Positions 24,579 through 34,180 of a stretch of 48,468 nucleotides of DNA are shown in pieces. A program made the translations under genes and the position numbers. The DNA lies in NCBI GenBank assembly GCA_946404405.1, contig CAMJDL010000020.1, forward strand, positions 1 through 48,468. Direction: 5' to 3'. Positions within the stretch are counted from its first letter, which is position 1; each line of letters opens with the position of its first letter. This DNA is from an uncultured Prevotella sp. Lineage in GTDB: Bacteria > Bacteroidota > Bacteroidia > Bacteroidales > Bacteroidaceae. The notes below the pieces were generated by a model, which was not told the origin of the DNA, did not search any database, and saw only the letters and a program-made list of their open reading frames with translations.

Positions 24579-25976
24579 TTATTTGCTACGCTTCTCAATT
24601 TCCATATTAATCTTGTCGATAACCTCGTCAGTCAGCTCATAGCGGCTGATGATGAACATGGCCAGACCCAGCAGCAAGGCAGGGATGACGCAGACGAGCC
24701 ACAAGATACCTTCCTCGGCAAAAGGAGTCTGGTCAATGACATTGCTGTTATAGCCAACGTATGCCAAAACAGCAGGACCTACAATACTTCCGAAGGTCAT
24801 ACCGGCCTTGAAGAACAATCCTGTCAGGGCGTTCACGATACCCGAAATGCGTCGGCCAGTGGTGTACTCACCATAGGAAATAACCTCAGGAACCAATGCC
24901 CACATATAACCCGTGGCCACAATCACACCCGTACTCTTGATAAACTGTGCCACATAAATCATTGTCATGCTGGGGCTCTCCATCTTGGAGATGAAGTACA
25001 ACATGATCATACCAATGATAGCTGCACCAAGGAAGAGGTAGAACATGTTCTTTTTACCGACCAAGCGTTTGAACCAAGGTACAAGGGGCATGAACAAGAA
25101 TGCAGGGATAGAACCCAACGCCATGAAGATAGACAGTTCCTGAGCAGAACCATGCAGATTGCTGTTAATGAAATAGGCACCAGCAGCATTACCAACAGAC
25201 ATCATAGCGAAAGCGGTGATGAAGAAGAAAGCAAGGACGCGCAAGGGACGGTTGCGAAGGAACTCCATCCAAAGGTCGCTGACTTTCACGTCTTCAGTGG
25301 CTTTTTCATCCATGACAACGCGTTCTTTACATTGTGTGAAGCAGAACACGAGCAGACAGAATCCCACGATGGCATAGATAGTCATTGTCGTAAACCATGC
25401 CGATGGGTCTTTAGGAAGACTGTCAGACGGTGCTCCTGCAATCAGGGCAATAAACAGTGGGAGACCTGAGTTGACGGCCAATCCGCCAAGGTTAGCCATG
25501 AACATACGCACTGAAGTCAGCACGGTGATTTCATTGGTGTCGCGCGTCAGCGATGAGTTCAACGCTCCGTATGGGACGTTGATAAACGTATAGAGCAACT
25601 GCATGGAAATGTAGGTAACATACGCATAAATCAACGATGGTGCGAATCCGTTCCAGAAGCAAAGGATGGCAAATCCAGAAAGAGGAATACCCACATACAG
25701 CAGATACGAACGGTATTTACCATAACGCGGATTGCTCTTGTCGATGAGTGCGCCAACGATGGGGTCCCAAATCACGTTTGCCACATTGCCCACCAAGAAC
25801 ATAATAGCCACTGCCGACGGCGTCAGACCATAGATATCGGTGTAGAAAAATAGCAGGTAAGTACAAATTACCTGGAAAATAAGATTCTGTGCCAAGTCGC
25901 CCGAACCGAATCCGATGCGCTGCAACCAGGAAAGTTTGTAGAAGCCTTTGGCTCCTTGGGTTTCTGTAGGTGTCAT
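24579..25976 (-). CDS. xynD: GPH-family xyloside/oligosaccharide symporter
   Basis: 465 residues, 12 predicted membrane helices. Family features of glycoside-pentoside-hexuronide transporters: RIGFGSGDLAQNLIF near the start, NVIWDPIVGALIDKSN with RYGKYRSYL after helix 2, and SYGEYTTGRRISGI in the second half. It should import xylo-oligosaccharides with sodium or protons. First gene of the xyn operon, followed by xylanase and GH43; the symbol follows the P. bryantii cluster and is less certain than the function. The upstream region carries the shared operator motif. Confidence 0.88.
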   Translation of the reverse strand: MTPTETQGAKGFYKLSWLQRIGFGSGDLAQNLIFQVICTYLLFFYTDIYGLTPSAVAIMFLVGNVANVIWDPIVGALIDKSNPRYGKYRSYLLYVGIPLSGFAILCFWNGFAPSLIYAYVTYISMQLLYTFINVPYGALNSSLTRDTNEITVLTSVRMFMANLGGLAVNSGLPLFIALIAGAPSDSLPKDPSAWFTTMTIYAIVGFCLLVFCFTQCKERVVMDEKATEDVKVSDLWMEFLRNRPLRVLAFFFITAFAMMSVGNAAGAYFINSNLHGSAQELSIFMALGSIPAFLFMPLVPWFKRLVGKKNMFYLFLGAAIIGMIMLYFISKMESPSMTMIYVAQFIKSTGVIVATGYMWALVPEVISYGEYTTGRRISGIVNALTGLFFKAGMTFGSIVGPAVLAYVGYNSNVIDQTPFAEEGILWLVCVIPALLLGLAMFIISRYELTDEVIDKINMEIEKRSK

Positions 25977-26013
25977 GTTAATGAATAGGTTTTTTATTTA
26001 TAAATTCTGACTG

Positions 26014-26081
26014 CAAAGGTACAACATTTTTACGACATTAATATTTCGATATGTAACAAATACCTTCGTGATTTGTTTCAT
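26014..26081 (-). promoter_or_regulatory. xyn operon promoter with inverted-repeat operator
   Basis: The -7 box TACCTTTG (minus strand 26021-26014) lacks a TTTG at -33. ATGAAACAAAT (minus strand 26081-26071) begins 60 bases upstream of it; with ATGTAACAAAT (plus strand 26051-26061) it forms an 11-bp inverted repeat with one mismatch and a 9-base spacer. A TCG stands exactly 14 bases before the -7 box. The same layout recurs at 28199-28265 and 34181-34247. Probable site for the hybrid two-component regulator. Confidence 0.65.
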
Positions 26082-26128
26082 GTTGCAAGAATGAGCTGTT
26101 TTTCAGTTGGCATTTGGATTTAATTTTA

Positions 26129-26136
26129 TACTTTTG
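26129..26136 (+). promoter_or_regulatory. -7 box of the acetylesterase gene
   Basis: TACTTTTG lies 26 bases before the start at 26162. A GTTG 19 bases upstream could serve as a weak -33 element. The inverted-repeat operator of the divergent operon is about 70 bases upstream and may serve both directions. Confidence 0.55.
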
Positions 26137-26161
26137 CATAGTCAAACTAACAAAAAAACTC

Positions 26162-28141
26162 ATGAAACAAAAACTATTAATTTGCTGTTGGCTGTTAGCT
26201 GTTGGCTGTTGGCTGACAGTTGACGCAAAGGTCACACTTCCTCAACAGTTCCAGTCGGGTATGGTGCTACAGCGTGGCAAACCTGTACCGATTTGGGGTA
26301 AGGCCAATGCTGGCGAACAGATTGTGGTCAGCTGGCAGAAGAAACGCTACTCGGCCACAGCCGATGCTGAAGGGCGTTGGCGTGTCGACTTGCCAAAGAT
26401 GAAGGCTGGCGGTCCTTACACTTTAGAAGTGAAAAGTGAAGGAGCGAATGGTGAAAAGTTGGTCTTCGAGGATGTGATGGTGGGTGACGTATGGCTCCTC
26501 TCCGGTCAGTCGAACATCGACGTAACCATTGAGCGCGTCTATCCCCAGTATGTCGATGAGATCGACCACTTCGACTTGCCTCAGGTACGCCTGTTCCGTG
26601 TACAAAACGCGACCAACACGCATGGGGTACAGGACGACATCCGTCCCACCACCATCAATTGGAAACCGCTCACCAAACAGAACGCATGGCTATTTTCTGC
26701 CGTAGGTTCTTTTCTGGGCAAACACATGTGGGAAAAGAACAAGGTGGCTCAAGGTATAATCGTTAACAGCTGGGGTGGTACACCCATTGAGGCATGGATA
26801 AGTGCTGATTCACTGAAGAAGAACTATCCCACGTTGATGAGTAAGTTGGCGTTCTACCAAAACGACAACTATGTACGGGCTCAGATGCAGGCGAACAACG
26901 AGGCCAACAAGCGATGGGACGAACTGCTGAACAAGGCTGACAAAGTTCAATCCTATTCTCAGCCCAACTTTCAGGATGCTAAATGGAAGACCATCAACCA
27001 GGACAACTGGAAGTGGCGCGGCGTCGGCTCTGTATGGCTCCGCCAACATATATATATAAATAAGGAACACGCGGGAAAGCCTGCCCGTCTCTTACTGGGC
27101 ACACTCTTCGACCAGGATATCACCTATCTGAACGGTAAGGAGATTGGTCATACTTATTACCAGTATCCTCCGCGTCGTTACGATATCCCTGAAGGACTGC
27201 TCCGCGAGGGCGATAATGTTATTGCCGTACGCTTTATCAATAAGTATGGCGCAGTGCATTTCATTCCCGAGAAGCCCTATCTGATAGCTTTTGGCGACGA
27301 CCGCTTCTCGCAGAATCCTATGCCAAAGGATGTCATTCCCCTTGGTAATACATGGAAGATGCATGTCGGTGCCGAGATGCCCAACTGTCCCAGTGGCGAC
27401 GTATCGATGCAGAACCAACCTACCACGCTCTATAATGCCGTACTTTACCCTCTGGCGCCATACGCCATCAATGGGGTCGTGTGGTATCAAGGCGAGTCGA
27501 ATACGGGCAACCCCACCCCGTATGCCGATTACCTGAAGAAACTGATAGGCTGTTGGCGCGACCGTTGGCAGGAACAGTTACCTTTCTGCATTGTGCAGTT
27601 GGCCAATTACGACGGACGCCAGCAGACAGGTAATCCAAAGCCAATCTCTCTTCAGGACACCCCTGTAAACTATAGCGGATGGGCAAGTCTGCGTGAGGCT
27701 CAGCGTCTGACAGCTAAGGCAGATGCCCGTGCTGAACTTGCCGTCATTAACGACTTGGGCGAGACTGTTGACATTCACCCTTTGCGCAAAAAGGAAGTAG
27801 CCGAACGAATTGGTCTCTGTTTCGACCGCCTTATATATAATAATAAGGTGAAACTATCGCCCGAGGTGGTATCTGTCGAAGTGCAGGAGAACAGTGTGGT
27901 GCTGACGCTCGACCAGCCCGTACAGGCAGGAAAGCTCTTTGACTTTGAACTGGCTGATACTGACGGGCGCTTCCTGAATACGGAAGCAGTCGTCCTGGAT
28001 AAGAATCCCACCGCCATCATACTCCGTAAAACAGTAACTCACCCCAAGAAAGTACGTTACGCATGGAAAGACAACCCCATTCGCGCCAATGTACGTAGCC
28101 TCTCAGGACTTCCAATGTCATCTTTCGAAATAAAATTATAA
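26162..28141 (+). CDS. Secreted SGNH carbohydrate acetylesterase (sialate O-acetylesterase family)
   Basis: 659 residues from the ATG at 26162, giving a signal peptide (LLICCWLLAVGCWLTVDA) encoded by tandem GCTGTTG repeats. Catalytic serine Ser117 in LLSGQSNI, the block WYQGESNTGNPTPYADYL, and the Asp537-x-His539 pair in GETVDIHPLR are all visible. Between about residues 265 and 395 a jelly-roll domain is inserted (GVGSVWLRQHIYINKEHAGK). Annotated relatives are called sialate O-acetylesterases, but beside xylanases the likely task is removing acetyl groups from xylan or xylo-oligosaccharides. Divergent from the xyn operon. Confidence 0.87.
   Translation: MKQKLLICCWLLAVGCWLTVDAKVTLPQQFQSGMVLQRGKPVPIWGKANAGEQIVVSWQKKRYSATADAEGRWRVDLPKMKAGGPYTLEVKSEGANGEKLVFEDVMVGDVWLLSGQSNIDVTIERVYPQYVDEIDHFDLPQVRLFRVQNATNTHGVQDDIRPTTINWKPLTKQNAWLFSAVGSFLGKHMWEKNKVAQGIIVNSWGGTPIEAWISADSLKKNYPTLMSKLAFYQNDNYVRAQMQANNEANKRWDELLNKADKVQSYSQPNFQDAKWKTINQDNWKWRGVGSVWLRQHIYINKEHAGKPARLLLGTLFDQDITYLNGKEIGHTYYQYPPRRYDIPEGLLREGDNVIAVRFINKYGAVHFIPEKPYLIAFGDDRFSQNPMPKDVIPLGNTWKMHVGAEMPNCPSGDVSMQNQPTTLYNAVLYPLAPYAINGVVWYQGESNTGNPTPYADYLKKLIGCWRDRWQEQLPFCIVQLANYDGRQQTGNPKPISLQDTPVNYSGWASLREAQRLTAKADARAELAVINDLGETVDIHPLRKKEVAERIGLCFDRLIYNNKVKLSPEVVSVEVQENSVVLTLDQPVQAGKLFDFELADTDGRFLNTEAVVLDKNPTAIILRKTVTHPKKVRYAWKDNPIRANVRSLSGLPMSSFEIKL
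26184..26224. repeat. GCTGTTGGCTGTTA repeat encoding a signal peptide
   Basis: Tandem GCTGTTGGCTGTT-type units of about 7 bases encode most of the hydrophobic core of the acetylesterase signal peptide. On the other strand they read CAACAGCCAACAG. Confidence 0.7.
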
Positions 28142-28198
28142 CTCATTTTCTGGCGGAAAATGTGCAAAATCGACCAAAAAATAGGCAAAAAATGCATA

Positions 28199-28265
28199 AT
28201 GATACAAATAAAAAAGTTTGTGACACTTGCGATAATGCCCATATCGATTTTTTGCACTATCTTTG
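28199..28265 (+). promoter_or_regulatory. Promoter of the secreted GH43 gene with shared operator motif
   Basis: The -7 box TATCTTTG is at 28258-28265. ATGATACAAAT (28199-28209) starts 59 bases upstream, and GTTTGTGACAC (28216-28226) is an inverted, imperfect second copy. TCG stands 14 bases before the -7 box. No TTTG at -33, consistent with activator dependence. Confidence 0.62.
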
Positions 28266-28292
28266 CACCAGAAAACTAAAACTTTCAACCAA

Positions 28293-29912
28293 ATGCGAAA
28301 TAGATTTGTTTTAGTAATATTATCATTAGTAGTTTGTTTTGTAACCACAGAGGCTGCTGGAAAGCGTTCCAGCAGCACTGATGGCTTTGTAAAGAACCCG
28401 ATGCTTTGGGCTGACGTGCCCGATCCCGATATTATACGCGTGGGCGATACCTTTTATTTAGTAACGACCACCATGCACTTGATGCCTGGCGCACCTATTA
28501 TGAGTTCCAAAGACTTTCTTAATTGGAAGACAATAGGTTACGTATTTGACAAACTGACCGATTCACCCAAATATGATTTCCAGGAAGGCACTGTTTACGG
28601 ACGTGGACAGTGGGCTACCTCGCTGAAATACCACGATGGCAAGTTCTGGGCGTTGTTGGCTCCCAACGAGGCAGGTGCTATGGGCGACACCTATATCTTT
28701 ACTGCCGAGAAGGCTGAAGGTCCTTGGACCATTCATTCGCGTTTACGCCATTTCCACGATGCCACGCTGTTCTTCGATGACGACGGCACACCTTACGTGT
28801 TCTTCGGCACTGGAGAGATGTGTCAGCTGACACGCGACCTGAAGAGTGTTGTCGAAGGCAGTCATCGTCATTATTTCCAGCGCGAAGCTGACGAACGCGG
28901 TCTCCTTGAGGGCACGCGCGTCATCAAGCATAACGGCACCTACTATGCGCTGCTCATCAGTCATGTGTATGCGCCAGGTCGCCATCGCCGTGAGGTATGT
29001 TACCGTACGAAGGACTTAAAGGGTACATGGGAGAAGAACACCATTTTGGAGAGCGACTTCGGTGGTTTCTCCTATCTGGCACAGGGTACCATTGTCGATA
29101 CCCCAGAAGGCGACTGGTACGGCATTATGTTCCAGGATCGCGGAGGTGTTGGTCGAGTACTCACGTTGTCACCCGTTCGCTGGATTGACGGTTGGCCACA
29201 GTTGGGCGACGAAAATGGCAAGGTGCCCGACGTCATGCGTGTCTATAAAAGCGGACAGCCAGAGGCCCACATTGTCTGTGCCGATGATTTCTCTTCGTCG
29301 AAGTTAGGTCTCCACTGGCAGTGGAATCATAATCCCGTGGACAATGCGTGGAGTCTAACCGAACGTCCAGGTTTCCTGCGTCTGAAGACCAGTCGCGTAG
29401 TGGAAAATCTGTATCTGGCTCCTAACACGTTAACACAGCGTATGGAAGGTCCTACATGCAGTGGTTCCATCGTGATGGATCTTTCGAAGATGAAGGATGG
29501 CGACTGTGCCGGTCTTGCAGCCTTCAATGGCGATTCGGGTGTACTGACCATTAAAAAGAAGGGTAAGAAGCTGACGCTCGAAATGAGCGAACAGAAGGTA
29601 CAGCTTGACGATCGCACCAAAGCTGTCACCAATCTTGACGAGAAGGTGATAGAAAGTGTTGAGTTGAAGCAAAACAAGATATGGCTGCGCCTGGACGGTG
29701 ACTTCCAGCCCCGCCACAACGATGCCGCCAACTTCTACTACAGCCTCGATGGTGACCAATGGACACAGATTGGCACCAAGAACTACCGCATGATATTCGA
29801 CTATCGCCGTTTCTTCATGGGTTCCAAGTTCGCCATTTTCTGCTATGCAACAAAGAAAGCCGGTGGCCATGTTGACGTTGACAGATTCGACTACACTGTA
29901 ACAGATAAATAA
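28293..29912 (+). CDS. Secreted GH43 with C-terminal beta-sandwich
   Basis: 539 residues from the ATG at 28293 (a TTG at 28263 lies inside the -7 box and is rejected). Signal peptide RFVLVILSLVVCFVTTEAAG. GH43 catalytic residues: Asp44 in DVPDPDIIRV, Asp156 in FHDATLFF, Glu206 in LLEGTRVI. From about residue 330 a concanavalin-like C-terminal domain typical of beta-xylosidase-type GH43 (FSSSKLGLHWQWNHNPVDNA, then CYATKKAGGHVDVDRFDY). Likely removes xylose or arabinose side groups outside the cytoplasm. It differs from the cytoplasmic GH43 of the same locus, so the two act on different sides of the inner membrane. Confidence 0.9.
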   Translation: MRNRFVLVILSLVVCFVTTEAAGKRSSSTDGFVKNPMLWADVPDPDIIRVGDTFYLVTTTMHLMPGAPIMSSKDFLNWKTIGYVFDKLTDSPKYDFQEGTVYGRGQWATSLKYHDGKFWALLAPNEAGAMGDTYIFTAEKAEGPWTIHSRLRHFHDATLFFDDDGTPYVFFGTGEMCQLTRDLKSVVEGSHRHYFQREADERGLLEGTRVIKHNGTYYALLISHVYAPGRHRREVCYRTKDLKGTWEKNTILESDFGGFSYLAQGTIVDTPEGDWYGIMFQDRGGVGRVLTLSPVRWIDGWPQLGDENGKVPDVMRVYKSGQPEAHIVCADDFSSSKLGLHWQWNHNPVDNAWSLTERPGFLRLKTSRVVENLYLAPNTLTQRMEGPTCSGSIVMDLSKMKDGDCAGLAAFNGDSGVLTIKKKGKKLTLEMSEQKVQLDDRTKAVTNLDEKVIESVELKQNKIWLRLDGDFQPRHNDAANFYYSLDGDQWTQIGTKNYRMIFDYRRFFMGSKFAIFCYATKKAGGHVDVDRFDYTVTDK

Positions 29913-29935
29913 GTTTTACACCCCCTCATTTTGTA

Positions 29936-29998
29936 AACTGGACTTTACGTTTTGTAACATTAAGGCATGTTACATGACGTAAAGTTCAGTTTTTTTTT
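29936..29998 (+). terminator. Strong intrinsic terminator after the secreted GH43 gene
   Basis: A 15-bp stem (29936-29950 with 29977-29991, one G-U pair) encloses a second stem TGTAAC / GTTACA, and is followed by eight T residues. Its T run contributes the -33 element of the next promoter. Confidence 0.9.
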
Positions 29999-30027
29999 GG
30001 TGCATTGTAAAGAATTGTTTATCTTTG
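29996..30027 (+). promoter_or_regulatory. Promoter of the hybrid two-component regulator
   Basis: TTTG at 29996-29999, a 20-base spacer, and TATCTTTG at 30020-30027 match the primary promoter consensus. The -33 box lies inside the T run of the preceding terminator. No ATGnnACAAAT motif stands at the position seen in the other three promoters, so the regulator gene is probably expressed constitutively. Confidence 0.75.
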
Positions 30028-30071
30028 CCGAGGTTTTCTAATCAAAACTACTAACATTGATATTACAAGAC

Positions 30072-33000
30072 ATGAAACATACAGTTCTTGCACACGGGAC
30101 TACAAGCAAACGTTATGTGTTGCTGTTTTTCCTTACATTCCTCTTCCTGAGCACACATGCCCAGATGGGTAAGTCGTTCGATGCCGACAAGCAGATGTCG
30201 AGCAGTTTCACGACACAGGTATTCCAAGATCGCGATGGTTTTATCTGGGTAGCCACTCGTAATGGTCTGAATCGCTATGACGGTTATCAGTTCCGTATTC
30301 TGAAGCATGATTCAAGGCAGAAGAATGGTCTTGCAAGCAATTATGTGAACTGTATGATGCAGGATCGTCATGGTTTATATTATATAGGTATGTATGGTGC
30401 CTTGCAGACCTACGACGGTTATCGTTTCCGCAATATCACCACTTTTAATCTTGACGGGAACACCCAGCCACCTTATGTCACATGCCTGCTCGAACGCCAG
30501 AATGGTGATATCCTCGTCGGAACGTCGGGTTTAGGTTTGCTACGCCTAAACAACAAGAAGGAAGCTCGTCCCGTAGGCGGTCAGCTGGCCGACGTGGAGA
30601 CTATTCAACGCATGATGGAAGACAACCGCCAACGCTTATGGCTGGTAACGGAAAGCGAAGGTCTGTTATGCTATGACGGCAAGACTATTAAGGGCTATTT
30701 CCAGTCAGAACAGGAAGTAGGTATGGTGCGCGATATCTGTCAAGACCGCCAAGGTCGCATCTTCATTGCCACCGCCCATGCTGGTATATTTCTTCTTGAC
30801 GGTGACACACCACGCCATATCGATGCCACCGGCACCAAGCATGTATCAACCGTTTATCCCAACCGCCGAGGTCACATCATGATAGGCTACGACGGTCTGG
30901 GCTTGGGTATCTATAATCCAGATAACGGCGATTATCTTGACAACCCCTATTACAGTCGGGATGTTGACCTCAGAAGTGCCAAGGTTTATAGTATCTATGA
31001 GGACGAGAACAGCAACGTTTGGCTGGGACTGCTCCAGAAAGGTCTATACATGCACCCGGGCAAGACCATGGGTTTTGGCTACATGGGATACAAGTTGGGT
31101 ACGCAAAATACGATTGGTACAGCCTGTGTGACCAGTGTGATGGGCAGCACCAATGGCAACCACTGGATAGGCACCGACAAGGATGGTCTCTACTGTCAGA
31201 ACGCGAACTATCAGCCCATCAAGCATTTCAAGGACAACTTCCCTGCCACCATTCTTTCCATCTGCGAAGACGCCCAACAGCATATCTGGGTCGGAAGCTT
31301 CAAGGAAGGCATCGGTTGGATTGACCAGAAGACCATGAGTTATCATCCCTACCCTCTGCCTCAGGGCTCTAACGTCAGCGTGTTCAGCATGGCCTGTGAC
31401 CCTCAGGGTAATCTGTGGCTTGGCACGATGGGCTACGGTTTGATGCGCCTTAATCCCGAGACTAACGACATCAAGCAATATGTGGAGGCTGAGAAGGCAA
31501 CCACTAACCGCAAGGTGAACAGCATTACCAATGATTACATTTCCAAGCTTTCCATTTCGCCCGACGGCAAGCGCATTTATGTAGGAAGCACGATGGGTGT
31601 CTGTGTGCTAGACATCGCCAAAGAGAGCTGGATATCCACTTTCGGTGTCAACTGTTTGAATTATGGTACCCCCGTACGTGTGCTACGCGAGTTCAACGGC
31701 GACCTGTATGTAGGCACCAATAATGGTCTGGAGTGCTACAACATGAAGACGGGACGCAAAGCGAACCGTCTATTCGTGGCCGGTCTGACCGATAACGGTA
31801 TCAGCGGAATCGAGCCCGACAAGCAGGGCAACCTCTGGATATCTACTGACCATGGCCTGTTCCGCATGAATCCAAAGACAGGACAGACCGACGACTATTA
31901 TGCTGACAATGGTCTGCAGGGCAACGAGTTCAGCGATGGTGCCTCGTGGGTTATGCCTGACGGACGTATGGTGTTTGGCGGATTGGCTGGCGTCACATGG
32001 TTTAATCCCGCTGAAATCCGTCAGACCAGCTGGAAGGCTGAAGTCAAGCTGACAGGCTTTACCGTCAATGGTGAGCCCGTCACACCTGGTACGATGTCAG
32101 GTTTCTGGCATGTCATCGACACCACCGTCATTGCTGCCGACCGTTTCGTGCTGAGCCCCAGCGACAACACCTTCGCTATCCAATTATCTACGCTGTCCTA
32201 CGACAATCCAGAACATATCGTTTACCGCTATCGCATCAACAATGAAGAGTGGGTGCGCATGCAACCTGGCGTCAACGAGATAACCCTCAGCCATCTGCGT
32301 CCTGGCGACTACGACTTCTGCGTGGTGGCCGAACAAAACGGTATCACCACACCTGAACGTTGTTTCCGCGTGGTCATCCATGCCCCTTGGTATCGTACAC
32401 CTTTTGCCTATGCGGTCTATCTGTTGATTCCCATTGTATTATTCTACTACTATCGTCGCCAGCACAAGCGTAAAGAACAGGACCGTCTGCGTCTGCAGGA
32501 ACACATCCATGCCGAGGAAATGGCCGACACCAAGCTCAAGTTCTTTATGAATATCTCCCACGAGATACGTACACCTATGACGCTCATCGTCACGCCTCTG
32601 CTGTCGCTTATCAAACAGGACAACGACCCCCATCGTCGCAGTATCTACGAGACTATCCGTCGTAATGCCGAGCGTATCCTCGGACTCATCAACCAGATGA
32701 TGGACCTCCGCAAGATTGACAAGGGTCAGATGCAGATGCACATGTGCGAAACCGAGATGGTCAGCTTCATCGGTGACATCTATACCCTATTTACCCAGCA
32801 GGCCAAGTCAAAGAACGTTCAGTTCCTCTACGAGCACGATTCGCATGATTTGCCTGTCTGGATTGACCGTGACAATTTTGATAAGATTATTGTTAACCTC
32901 CTCTCCAACGCCTTTAAGTTCACACCAGTTGGTGGACAAATCATGATACGCGTCACCCACGATGCCAATCAAGCCACCATTGCCATTCGCGACAGCGGCC

Positions 33001-34115
33001 CTGGCATACCTGCCGACAAGTTGGATCAGGTATTCCAGCGTTTCTATCAGGCACCCGTCAGCATCGACGAGCGCAATCTTGGCACGGGCATTGGACTCGA
33101 TCTTACACGTTCACTCGTTGAATTGCATCATGGCACCATCCGCGTGCAGAATAACACAGGCGAAAAGGGTTGCGAGTTCTTCGTTACCATACCATTGGGC
33201 TATGCTCACCTGAAACCCGAAGAGATTGTGGACGAGATACCCGAGACGGTTCCCGCCACCAGCCTCATCGACGATGCAGAGCCAGAAGAAGCACCAGAAA
33301 ATCAGCAAACGTCTGCTAACGAACTGCCTAAGGCAGGACGTCGTCAGCGTATCGTCATCGTCGAGGACGACGAGGAAATTCGCGAGTTCCTACGTGGCGA
33401 ACTGTCTACCGACTATGACGTAGCGACCTGCGTGAATGGTCGCGAGGGGCTCTCCGAGGTGCTCCGTACCGTACCAGATTTGGTCATTTCCGACGTGATG
33501 ATGCCCGAGATGGATGGCAACACCATGTGTTCGAAAATCAAGGCTAACGCCACTACCAGCCACATTCCCGTCATCCTGCTCACGGCCAAGAGTCGCGACG
33601 AAGACCAGCTTGAAGGTCTTGAGATGGGTGCCGATGCCTACATTCCTAAACCCTTTAACATGGACATCCTGCGTCGCACCATCGTCAATCTTGTCCATAC
33701 CCATCAGATGCTACGTCTGAAGTACGGGCGCAACGACCAGCTTGAAGAGCAGGTTGACCAGATTAAGATTAAGTCACCCGACGAACAGCTGCTCGAACGC
33801 ATCATGAAGGTGATCAACAAGAATATCAGCAATTCCGACCTCAGCGTCGATGCCATTGCCGACGAGGTAGGCCTCAGCCGCGTCCACCTGCACCGTAAGA
33901 TGAAGGAGCTGACCGGTCAGACGCCACACGACTTCATCCGTAATATCCGTCTGAAGCAGGCTGCCCATCTCTTTGCCACCCGTAACATGAATATCACTGA
34001 GGTCATGTACGCCTGCGGATTCAATAATGCAGCCTCCTTCTCTACCATCTTCAAGAAATTTTATGGCATGTCACCGCGTGACTATATGAACGAAATACAT
34101 CAAAACAACAAGTAG
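30072..34115 (+). CDS. Hybrid two-component system regulator (XynR-like)
   Basis: 1,347 residues from the ATG at 30072. Signal sequence (YVLLFFLTFLFLSTHAQ), then about 14 periplasmic beta-propeller repeats (such as QDRDGFIWVATRNGLNRYDG) and a Y_Y_Y domain to about 770. A membrane helix lies at about 776-796, a histidine kinase with His830 in NISHEIRTPM, and an ATPase with DNFDKIIVNLLSNAFKF and DSGPGIPADK. The receiver domain has phosphoacceptor Asp1141 in VISDVMMPEMDG, followed by an AraC-type DNA-binding domain (about 1255-1345). Such proteins sense oligosaccharides in the periplasm and activate nearby glycan genes. Gene context corresponds to XynR of P. bryantii. Confidence 0.93.
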   Translation: MKHTVLAHGTTSKRYVLLFFLTFLFLSTHAQMGKSFDADKQMSSSFTTQVFQDRDGFIWVATRNGLNRYDGYQFRILKHDSRQKNGLASNYVNCMMQDRHGLYYIGMYGALQTYDGYRFRNITTFNLDGNTQPPYVTCLLERQNGDILVGTSGLGLLRLNNKKEARPVGGQLADVETIQRMMEDNRQRLWLVTESEGLLCYDGKTIKGYFQSEQEVGMVRDICQDRQGRIFIATAHAGIFLLDGDTPRHIDATGTKHVSTVYPNRRGHIMIGYDGLGLGIYNPDNGDYLDNPYYSRDVDLRSAKVYSIYEDENSNVWLGLLQKGLYMHPGKTMGFGYMGYKLGTQNTIGTACVTSVMGSTNGNHWIGTDKDGLYCQNANYQPIKHFKDNFPATILSICEDAQQHIWVGSFKEGIGWIDQKTMSYHPYPLPQGSNVSVFSMACDPQGNLWLGTMGYGLMRLNPETNDIKQYVEAEKATTNRKVNSITNDYISKLSISPDGKRIYVGSTMGVCVLDIAKESWISTFGVNCLNYGTPVRVLREFNGDLYVGTNNGLECYNMKTGRKANRLFVAGLTDNGISGIEPDKQGNLWISTDHGLFRMNPKTGQTDDYYADNGLQGNEFSDGASWVMPDGRMVFGGLAGVTWFNPAEIRQTSWKAEVKLTGFTVNGEPVTPGTMSGFWHVIDTTVIAADRFVLSPSDNTFAIQLSTLSYDNPEHIVYRYRINNEEWVRMQPGVNEITLSHLRPGDYDFCVVAEQNGITTPERCFRVVIHAPWYRTPFAYAVYLLIPIVLFYYYRRQHKRKEQDRLRLQEHIHAEEMADTKLKFFMNISHEIRTPMTLIVTPLLSLIKQDNDPHRRSIYETIRRNAERILGLINQMMDLRKIDKGQMQMHMCETEMVSFIGDIYTLFTQQAKSKNVQFLYEHDSHDLPVWIDRDNFDKIIVNLLSNAFKFTPVGGQIMIRVTHDANQATIAIRDSGPGIPADKLDQVFQRFYQAPVSIDERNLGTGIGLDLTRSLVELHHGTIRVQNNTGEKGCEFFVTIPLGYAHLKPEEIVDEIPETVPATSLIDDAEPEEAPENQQTSANELPKAGRRQRIVIVEDDEEIREFLRGELSTDYDVATCVNGREGLSEVLRTVPDLVISDVMMPEMDGNTMCSKIKANATTSHIPVILLTAKSRDEDQLEGLEMGADAYIPKPFNMDILRRTIVNLVHTHQMLRLKYGRNDQLEEQVDQIKIKSPDEQLLERIMKVINKNISNSDLSVDAIADEVGLSRVHLHRKMKELTGQTPHDFIRNIRLKQAAHLFATRNMNITEVMYACGFNNAASFSTIFKKFYGMSPRDYMNEIHQNNK

Positions 34116-34180
34116 GAAATGACTAAGAAACAGTGAATTATGCCTCTCTAAAGGTACATTTTTTATATTACAAAAACAAA

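Noticed and set aside
24570..25469. 299-codon plus-strand frame opposite the transporter gene
   Set aside because: Antisense shadow of a clear 12-helix transporter; His/Gln/Asp-rich composition without domains.
30057..30071. TTG start for the hybrid regulator
   Set aside because: The ATG at 30072 lies 15 bases downstream and gives a normal signal sequence.
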